The notes beneath the pieces were generated by a model, which worked only from the letters and a program-made list of their open reading frames with translations, searched no databases and was not told where the DNA came from. The position numbers were made by a program, and so were the translations under genes. Below are positions 26,664-33,100 of a DNA stretch of 33,100 nt, piece after piece. Source of the stretch: Candidatus Methanophagaceae archaeon GoMg2. Its GTDB lineage: Archaea > Halobacteriota > Syntropharchaeia > Alkanophagales > Methanospirareceae. How positions within the stretch are numbered: position 1 is the first letter of the stretch; each line of letters starts with the position of its first letter. The DNA lies in NCBI GenBank assembly GCA_013180585.1, contig QBUM01000246.1:1-33100 (forward strand), read 5' to 3'.

Positions 26664-27008
26664 AAAGCCATGCTTTGTAAATCCGTAAACCTTACCCTCA
26701 AATCTTCTCGATATTTTGTTTAAATCCCTTCAACAATCCTTAAAATCCTTTGTATGAACCGCATGCAACCCAACACTATGCTTTTTCTGCATCAGTTCAT
26801 GCGCAAAATCTTTATTCGGCACAGTAAAAGGCTGAAAGAATACAGACGCTTTTAGTCCTCGACTGTTCAAATCGTTTACCACCTCTTTGCAAGATTCAAG
26901 ATACCCCCGCGAATCCAGCGCAGGGAACAGTTCCTGATTCACCCTTGCATAATGCAGTATCCTATTTTCGTATGCGCGATCCACGTCTATTCATAGGATT
27001 GATGGCAT
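26664..27008 (-). pseudogene. Deacetylase 5' fragment, about 115 codons, in-frame stop at codon 6 (F4)
   Basis: DRAYENRILHYARVNQELFPALDSRGYLESCKEVVNDLNSRGLKASVFFQPFTVPNKDFAHELMQKKHSVGLHAVHTKDF near-identical to 22264-22956; start reads atgccatcaatcctatgaatagac. Confidence 0.92.
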
Positions 27009-27049
27009 TTTTGTCTCATATTAGGACTCTTAATATCCACTTATCTTAT

Positions 27050-27265
27050 TCATACAATTTCAACCATTTCCCTTTTTGGCACTTTGATGATTTGCGCTAA
27101 AAATCCACCCAGTAATTTACTTGCATCCACTATCTCTATCTCGACTACTTTTCCTTCTTCATCGTAATTCACTATTATCTGACCGTAGTCCTCTGCATGA
27201 TGGATTTGTGCCTCCTTCACTAACATGTCCAATACATCCCCTTCTCTATCATATCTCATTCTCAT
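27050..27265 (-). CDS. DUF2283-family antitoxin-like protein
   Basis: MRYDREGDVLDMLVKEAQIHHAEDYGQIIVNYDEEGKVVEIEIVDASKLL. Confidence 0.85.
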   Translation of the reverse strand: MRMRYDREGDVLDMLVKEAQIHHAEDYGQIIVNYDEEGKVVEIEIVDASKLLGGFLAQIIKVPKREMVEIV

Positions 27266-27519
27266 TCATATCTCCTCCTTTCACCTGGATATATCGTAAC
27301 CACTGTAATCTCTCTTTCGCTTTCTTCATATATTACTCTCAATATCAAATTTTCACTTAATAAACCTTGTGCTATCTTACGCCCATAGTATCCACTGACA
27401 ACTTTTTCTGGTTTCTAGATAATCTCCAAAATCTTCTCTTTCGTAACTCCTATCTTCGTAAGACGTCCAAGTTTATCTTCCGTATGCAAAGTGAACTCCA
27501 CTTCCTTCTTTTTATTCAT
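27262..27519 (-). pseudogene. DUF4258-like toxin interrupted by one in-frame TAG
   Basis: MNKKKEVEFTLHTEDKLGRLTKIGVTKEKILEII-stop(TAG)-KPEKVVSGYYGRKIAQGLLSENLILRVIYEESEREITVVTIYPGERRRYE; ATGA overlap with DUF2283. Confidence 0.75.
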
Positions 27520-27581
27520 GTTTTTATCCAAATTAAATATCATGTAGAACTTTAAATCTTTTGCATGAGCCGTTCTGCTTA

Positions 27582-27811
27582 AAGTCATGCTTTGTGAATC
27601 CATGAACTTTTCCATCAAATCTCCTCGGTATTTTGTTTAAATCCCTTCAACAATCCTTATAATCCTTTGTGTGAACCGCATGCAACCCAACACTTTTTCT
27701 TTTTTCCAAAAAGAAAACCTGTGCTAAAAGAAAAACAAATAAGTTCTTTTGGTAAAGCTTTTCTTTCTAAGAAAAGGTTTGTCCACATCTATCCTCAAGA
27801 TTGCTGGCATG
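27582..27811 (-). pseudogene. Deacetylase 5' fragment with mid-part replaced by hairpin-rich insert (F5)
   Basis: catgctttgtgaatccatgaac...cgcatgcaacccaacact and tccacatctatcctcaagattgctggcat flank the insert, same layout as F2. Confidence 0.85.
27691..27780. repeat. Hairpin-rich element, copy 2
   Basis: cactttttcttttttccaaaaagaaaacctgtgctaaaagaaaaacaaataagttcttttggtaaagcttttctttctaagaaaaggttt, shared with 24681-24813. Confidence 0.7.
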
Positions 27812-28955
27812 TTTCCAATCCCTCATACAATTTCAATAGCTTCTCTTCCATCTGCTCCCAATTATAATTCTCCTCCACCGCTCTTCTTCCGTTTTCGCCC
27901 ATTCTCTTCGCCTCCTCGGGATGTTCCAGTAAATATAATATCGCATCTGTAATCTCATCCACATTTGTCGGATCTACTAAAATGCCGCAATCCGCTTCTT
28001 TTACTACTTTTCTTAGTTCGGGGAAATTGCTCGCAACTACTGGCAATCCACAAAGCATGTACTCAAAGACTTTTATGGATACAGCATTGATATATCTTGG
28101 AATTGGTTGAAGAAAAAGTGTACCAACCTTTGCTATATTCATATATTCTACTACCGTCTCATGTGGTACATAACCTAAAAATTCGACATAACGCTCTAAA
28201 TTGTTTTTTTCTATATATTACCGTACCTCTTCTTTGTATTCGTCACCACCCATAAACTCACCAAGAAATACTAATTTTGCCTCAGGCACCTTCTTAACAA
28301 TCTTCTGTAAAGCTTGTATAGATTCAAGAGTGCCTCGATCTTTTGTTAAACCTCCTGCATACAACAACAGTTTGCTTTTCCCATACTTACTTTCCAAATC
28401 GTCAGACCATACGTTCTCTCTAAATAAAATGAGTCGCGGGTAATTTGATATTATTACTACATTTTTATGATATTTGTTGTATTTTACCTGGAGTATTTGA
28501 TCAACTGTGATCACAACATCCGCAAACCTGATGATGACTCTCTCTTCAATATCCGCCAAAAATCTTATTGAAGGTCTGATAAAATCTGGAAATAAAGAAT
28601 TTTCTGCTATTAACGATGAATAGTGCTCTCGTGCATCATACACTACTTTACTTCGCTTCAACATCTTCAATAAAGCACCTAAGAATAATCCCCCGGGTGC
28701 ATGGCAATGGCAGACATCACACTCCTGTTTCAAAGCCTCTCTGAGTATTCTCCACAGCGTTATCGCATGCAGAATCTTATTTGCCGGTTTTCTTACTGCA
28801 ATGACCATTATGCCTTCGATTTCTTCATCCACTCTTTGTTCATCTGTTGGTGCAATTACGACTACGTCGTGTAACTTCACAAGGCTCTTTGCCACTTTGT
28901 AGAATACCCTTGGATCAAATGGGCTATCCACTGTTGTTAATATACAGACCTTCAT
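27795..28955 (-). pseudogene. Glycosyltransferase family 4 interrupted by one in-frame TAA
   Basis: 28218-28955 ends ...GGDEYKEEVR-stop; the same frame continues YIEKNNLERYVEFLGYVPHETVVEYMNIAKVGTLFLQP...AVEENYNWEQMEEKLLKLYEGL. Confidence 0.88.
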
Positions 28956-28959
28956 ATGA

Positions 28960-29640
28960 CTACCTACTTAACTTTTTTATAACACAGATTAACTCGCCCA
29001 TTAATTTTGTTTTTAATGCTATAAACAATAATATCTTGGTAAAAAACTTATTTAATGCAAATTTTCCCAAGAATACAGGACTGAGTATCCTATCCGTATA
29101 GTAAATTTCCACTGAACTGCAATCTAATCTCAATAATGTCTGCTTAACACTATCAAACCGATGATTAAACCAATTAGAGTCTTTTTTCTGCTCTCCTCTT
29201 AAATTACTACCAAGAGCTATGATTAACCATTCACCATCAGTAAGATATCCCAAAAAAGATGTTATCAATGGTTTTGTACTACTAAAATCTGATGTATTAA
29301 AAAGTGACAAGCCTTTGACAAATATCAAATCAAATGTATTATATTTAAATGGGATTCTATTTGCATCGGCAATTACAAATTCTAGTTCTTTAAAGGTCTC
29401 GTTGGCTTTATACACACCCTCCTTACTATAGTCCAATCCAATAACATCCATCCCCGCTAGATCCAAAATATGCGTATAAAAACCGGTGCCACAGCCCAAA
29501 TCCAAAACCTTAGCACCTTCCTTTATTCTCAATTTTTTGATGAGCATCTTGATATATGCGTATTCTTGTTTTTCTGAACGATGTTTGAAATCCGATTGCT
29601 TATAAAAATTATCATACCAAGTCTTTTTAGATTTTCCCAT
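28960..29640 (-). CDS. SAM-dependent methyltransferase
   Basis: GAKVLDLGCGTGFYTHILDLAGMDVIGLDYSKEGVYKANE. Confidence 0.93.
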   Translation of the reverse strand: MGKSKKTWYDNFYKQSDFKHRSEKQEYAYIKMLIKKLRIKEGAKVLDLGCGTGFYTHILDLAGMDVIGLDYSKEGVYKANETFKELEFVIADANRIPFKYNTFDLIFVKGLSLFNTSDFSSTKPLITSFLGYLTDGEWLIIALGSNLRGEQKKDSNWFNHRFDSVKQTLLRLDCSSVEIYYTDRILSPVFLGKFALNKFFTKILLFIALKTKLMGELICVIKKLSR

Positions 29641-29738
29641 TTAAACCACCTTTGATCCACAATCCCAATGTATGTAATAATGTATCCTAATGCTTTTATT
29701 CTCTCCTTTCAATTGCCCTTCAACATTTTTCAACTCGC

Positions 29739-31136
29739 TCATTTTAACATCACCCCAATCCACCCATTATCACATCTCACATCCACATACCGCTCGCCTG
29801 CCACATAATCTCCGTTCACGTCTTTTATCCTCTCTGGCTCAACATGAATACGTAACCTCATCTTCGGAATACCTTTGCGCATCTCCAACCCATTTAGCCA
29901 TATCTCTAATTTATTTCCATCTTTTAAATACTTAAGCTTCACATCCCTCCTCATCTTAAACCAGTCCACAACATCAATCGCTCTCGTCATCCATGCACTT
30001 TCTCTTAATCCTTTTCTTACCAAACACCTGTAAAAACCGCCCCAGTTATGCGGCACAGCCAAACTTGTCTGATGCCATAGTAAAGTAACAACGCCGCCAT
30101 ATTTCTTCGCATAATCAAATACTTCATTACATCTTTTCTCAGCCTTGTCTTCTGATAAATTCAGATATTTTCTCCTGAATAAGGACCCATCTTGAATGTT
30201 CAATGGCAGTTCAAGTAAATTTTTAACCCTCTCAGGTCGGTATACCTGTAACGTGCCAGCCCTAAATCCAACATCGTCATTGTATCCAAATGAAGTATCA
30301 TAATAATATCCAGCATCATTCAATCGCTTCCACGTCTCGTCATCAAAAAATAGCCAGTGTATCCGGGTTCCAACTTTTAATTTTGCTAATTTGAAGATTT
30401 GTTCTAACTCTTCTTCTCCCTTCTTGACATTTTTCCAGTTATCAATCCCATGCACTCCAACTTCCCATCCTCCTTCTACTAATCTTCTGATTAACTCCTC
30501 ATCCAAATCATACTTTGCTTCTCTGACTTTAGGTGCATCTATACCCGCTAAATTTTTAAACGGTATAAAGTAGAAAGAAGATTTTAACCCTATTTCTTTT
30601 TCAATCTGTATCCACTCCTCAAAACAATTCCACGGGTCCTTTGCAAACCATTTCTTGATAAAACGTTTCTTAAAACTTTTAGCTAATAAAATCTTCAGCC
30701 CGTTAATAAACTCACGATTTAAAAAAGAATTATAAACCGCATACCCAACAGAAAACCAACTTCTTTCCTTTACTGATGTAACATCTACGTCATGTGTAAG
30801 CGCAACCATGTACGAATATCCCCAGGGAACCGGTGGAATCTCTACTAACGTCGTAAATTGCTTGCTTTGCTTTAGCTTTCTTCTCAATTCATCCAAATAG
30901 ATTTCACACAAAGGTTCTCTATTATGCATCACCCCCTGATTTAACAAATTACTAATCTTTTTAAAAACGTCATCTTCTGAAAGGTCAATCAGATTAATGC
31001 CTTTAGATTTTAAATCCTCCTGCTTTGCAATTACAACTTCGTAATCCTTTGAAGAATCATACCACTCCCACGGTATTTTCAGCAGTTGAAACGTCTCTTC
31101 CACTGCATATTTATCTGGATATATTACGCCGATCAT
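29739..31136 (-). CDS. Polysaccharide deacetylase-like protein (large)
   Basis: MVALTHDVDVTSVKERSWF ... LKSSFYFIPFKNLAG ... LVEGGWEVGVHGIDNWKN ... VVTLLWHQTSLAVPHN. Confidence 0.82.
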   Translation of the reverse strand: MIGVIYPDKYAVEETFQLLKIPWEWYDSSKDYEVVIAKQEDLKSKGINLIDLSEDDVFKKISNLLNQGVMHNREPLCEIYLDELRRKLKQSKQFTTLVEIPPVPWGYSYMVALTHDVDVTSVKERSWFSVGYAVYNSFLNREFINGLKILLAKSFKKRFIKKWFAKDPWNCFEEWIQIEKEIGLKSSFYFIPFKNLAGIDAPKVREAKYDLDEELIRRLVEGGWEVGVHGIDNWKNVKKGEEELEQIFKLAKLKVGTRIHWLFFDDETWKRLNDAGYYYDTSFGYNDDVGFRAGTLQVYRPERVKNLLELPLNIQDGSLFRRKYLNLSEDKAEKRCNEVFDYAKKYGGVVTLLWHQTSLAVPHNWGGFYRCLVRKGLRESAWMTRAIDVVDWFKMRRDVKLKYLKDGNKLEIWLNGLEMRKGIPKMRLRIHVEPERIKDVNGDYVAGERYVDVRCDNGWIGVMLK

Positions 31137-31722
31137 TGATAAAACTTCCCTTCCCTGTTACTCCTTTCTGAATGTTACAAATATTTTTATTAGAATAAAT
31201 ACCCCTCAGCTCCTCATAAATCTCTTCCAACCCCAACTTCTTAGCTAATTTCAGATTGTCAAAACAGTATTCACTGAGGTTTGACGAGTTTTCAAGTAGC
31301 TTTTCAAATATCAACGCTACCAGATAGTTCTTCCTGTCCCTCCCCTCATATCTCCTCCGCTTGATCTCAGTGTTTATAAAATCCACCTTGCATACGCTTA
31401 TCTTTGGTATGCACAAGCTTGTTTTATCTCCAGCTATCGGGACAGACAACTGTATAGACTTGAAAAGAATGCTTGGCACGAGTCCAACCGGCTCCTTTTC
31501 GTGCTTATCATAGGATAGCCACTCTTTCCCTAATAGGAGTAATATAACATCCTTTTCATGGATCAATCTTGGATGTGCCTCTCGTGAGGTTATGGCAACC
31601 ACATCTATATCCGTCCCTCTTTCTGCTACCACGCTACTACCAACAATCCCCGCGTAAATCACGCCCTGCAGTGACAATCTGAGTAATGCTGCCTTAGCAC
31701 GCGATACAATTTCGCTGTTCAT
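31111..31722 (-). CDS. Nucleotidyltransferase-domain protein
   Basis: GVIYAGIVGSSVVAERGTDIDVVAITS: GS..(x)..D.D pol-beta-type motif. Confidence 0.6.
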   Translation of the reverse strand: MNSEIVSRAKAALLRLSLQGVIYAGIVGSSVVAERGTDIDVVAITSREAHPRLIHEKDVILLLLGKEWLSYDKHEKEPVGLVPSILFKSIQLSVPIAGDKTSLCIPKISVCKVDFINTEIKRRRYEGRDRKNYLVALIFEKLLENSSNLSEYCFDNLKLAKKLGLEEIYEELRGIYSNKNICNIQKGVTGKGSFINDRRNISR

Positions 31723-31785
31723 CCCTATTTTCTATTCCGCCGTCACGTTAAAATATTAAACCGGTGTGGCATAATCTTCCGCTTT

Positions 31786-31890
31786 CTGCATATCCTCAAA
31801 GTCATAGCAGAGGTATCCTTCTTCCCGTAACTCACTTTTCCCCCCTAATCTCTTCGCAATCAACCAAAAATACACTACTCTTTCTCCTTT
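31786..31890 (-). pseudogene. Short unassigned coding remnant
   Basis: Open frame reading GERVVYFWLIAKRLGGKSELREEGYLCYDFEDMQKAEDYATPV-stop; no intact gene around it. Confidence 0.3.
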
Positions 31891-31972
31891 ATTCCAATTT
31901 TACGTATTTAAAAAGAAAGTGTTCTGTAAACTTGTAGTTAAATAGCAAATACAATCTTTGTAAATACTCTAA

Positions 31973-32377
31973 TTACCCCAGAAGCACCTTCACCTCTTCC
32001 TTATCCAGTTCCTGTCTATGCTTCTGATCTGCCCATATCTTCCTGTAAAAATAGAAATACTCATAGAGTTCTGGCAAATCTCTGCAAAATACAACCCTGT
32101 GGTTATCAATAACTTGAGCCTTCATGTATAGCGAAAGCTCCTCAAATAGCCATATATCGTATCTTTTACCTCTTACATTTATATTCACGTAAATCTTTCT
32201 CAATATCGCGCTCATACTGCTGCTATCTCGTACGCTTGGCGCAATTACACAGAAATCACGGTCACTCCTGCTATCTGCCTGCCCTTTCGCACCCGAGCCG
32301 AACAAAAGAACAGCAAGAATTCTTTTATCTTCCGCCAGAAATGCAAAATCAGATTCTATTCTCTGGTACTCATCCAT
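31973..32377 (-). CDS. Minimal nucleotidyltransferase (MNT, pol-beta superfamily)
   Basis: ILAVLLFGSGAKGQADSRSDRDFCVIAP. Confidence 0.85.
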   Translation of the reverse strand: MDEYQRIESDFAFLAEDKRILAVLLFGSGAKGQADSRSDRDFCVIAPSVRDSSSMSAILRKIYVNINVRGKRYDIWLFEELSLYMKAQVIDNHRVVFCRDLPELYEYFYFYRKIWADQKHRQELDKEEVKVLLG

Positions 32378-32444
32378 TATTGTACACCTTGATAATCAAC
32401 TTTCTTGTGTCAATCTCGTGAAATCTCGTGGTTTCTTAATCCAA

Positions 32445-33100
32445 CTATAAATCCACACTTATTGTTTTACCATCCATCACCGCTTCTTCCGGCACACTTA
32501 CTTCCTTCTCCACAGTCCAAATCACCGTTGCGTTTTCCCCCGCCTGCCCTGCCTTCAGTACATATGAAGATGCAAATACGTCGAAATTCGTGCCGCCTTC
32601 TATCGGTCCTTCTGTCGAATACGGCACAATAAACTTGTATGTACCGTTTGACATCACCCGCTCGGTATACACAAAATTCCTACCCTGATTCGTGCTTACA
32701 TTTGTGGCTATCTCAACTATCGAGCCATTAGGTGCAGTTCCTTCTATCCTCGCGCCCTTCACGTACTCAAATACCTTAACGAATTTTATCTGCTGTTCCG
32801 CAAAGGTGATTATAGTACTTGGCGATTCGTGAATAAGCCTGTAATGTCGCAACGGCTCTAAATACAGTTCTTCGCTCAGTACTACGCCCTTACCATCGAA
32901 TATGTGGAGGCGTGCTTCTATTGTGCTGTAATACTTCTCACTCGGCACCACTCTAAATCCTTCTTCTGTTTTAATTTGCGTGTAAAAACCTCCGGCACCC
33001 GCCCACACAGTCATCGCATTGAATTTGTTATAGAACGCATTGAACGCATCCGCCATCATGAAATCACTTACCACGTATCGCACACCGAGCGCATCCGCAA
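32445..33100 (-). CDS. aglB: C-terminal part of archaeal oligosaccharyltransferase (AglB/STT3-like), runs off the window
   Basis: VRYVVSDFMMADAFNAFYNKFNAMTVWAG ... RLHIFDGKGVVLSEELYLEPLRHYRLIHES ... FVKVFEYVKGARIEGTAPNGSIVEI; open to the right edge. Confidence 0.75.
   Translation of the reverse strand, partial: ADALGVRYVVSDFMMADAFNAFYNKFNAMTVWAGAGGFYTQIKTEEGFRVVPSEKYYSTIEARLHIFDGKGVVLSEELYLEPLRHYRLIHESPSTIITFAEQQIKFVKVFEYVKGARIEGTAPNGSIVEIATNVSTNQGRNFVYTERVMSNGTYKFIVPYSTEGPIEGGTNFDVFASSYVLKAGQAGENATVIWTVEKEVSVPEEAVMDGKTISVDL

Noticed and set aside
22264-27811. Regularly alternating repeats suggesting a CRISPR-like array
   Set aside because: Repeat units are gene fragments of very different length (about 70-345 bp) and the 'spacers' are TA gene pairs; no short constant repeat and no cas genes.
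23565-28220. Stop-codon reassignment in this genome
   Set aside because: Interrupting codons are TGA, TAG and TAA in different genes, and intact genes end with all three; independent nonsense changes or errors are simpler.
31905-31925. taaaaagaaagtgttctg as a fourth copy of the hairpin element
   Set aside because: Only about 13 bp resemble the element end; too short in AT-rich sequence.
1-33100. tRNA, rRNA, or transposase/integrase genes
   Set aside because: None recognised by eye; tRNAs could be missed without a covariance search.

Overview
Archaeal-looking (inference: AglB/STT3-like C-terminus, TTTAAATAY promoter boxes, many VapBC and UPF0175 pairs) surface-glycan / N-glycosylation locus. 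It holds a flippase, galU, ugd, glycosyltransferases, several SAM methyltransferases, a DegT aminotransferase, a TPP-dependent E1 alpha/beta pair, an SDR epimerase, PHP, ATP-grasp and polysaccharide-deacetylase-like proteins, and the C-terminus of an oligosaccharyltransferase. About 14-15 toxin-antitoxin (TA) or TA-like two-gene modules are interspersed, all co-directional with the host operon, and there is no recognisable transposase or integrase. The most striking feature is that TA modules alternate with truncated copies of the adjacent host gene, at three independent places. (1) Flippase: two 5' fragments, each followed by a TA pair, then the intact gene. (2) ugd/galU boundary: short ugd 3' tails and a galU 5' head lie between TA pairs. 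(3) Deacetylase: five 5' fragments alternate with five different TA modules upstream of the intact gene, over about 5.5 kb. In the third array every toxin looks internally deleted or interrupted while every antitoxin is intact. Other points of interest: a DUF5678-like / retropepsin-like gene pair placed like a TA module, a 115-bp MITE-like element with 20-bp perfect terminal inverted repeats, and a hairpin-rich element replacing the same part of two gene fragments. All family calls are from reading the translations; no database search was possible.
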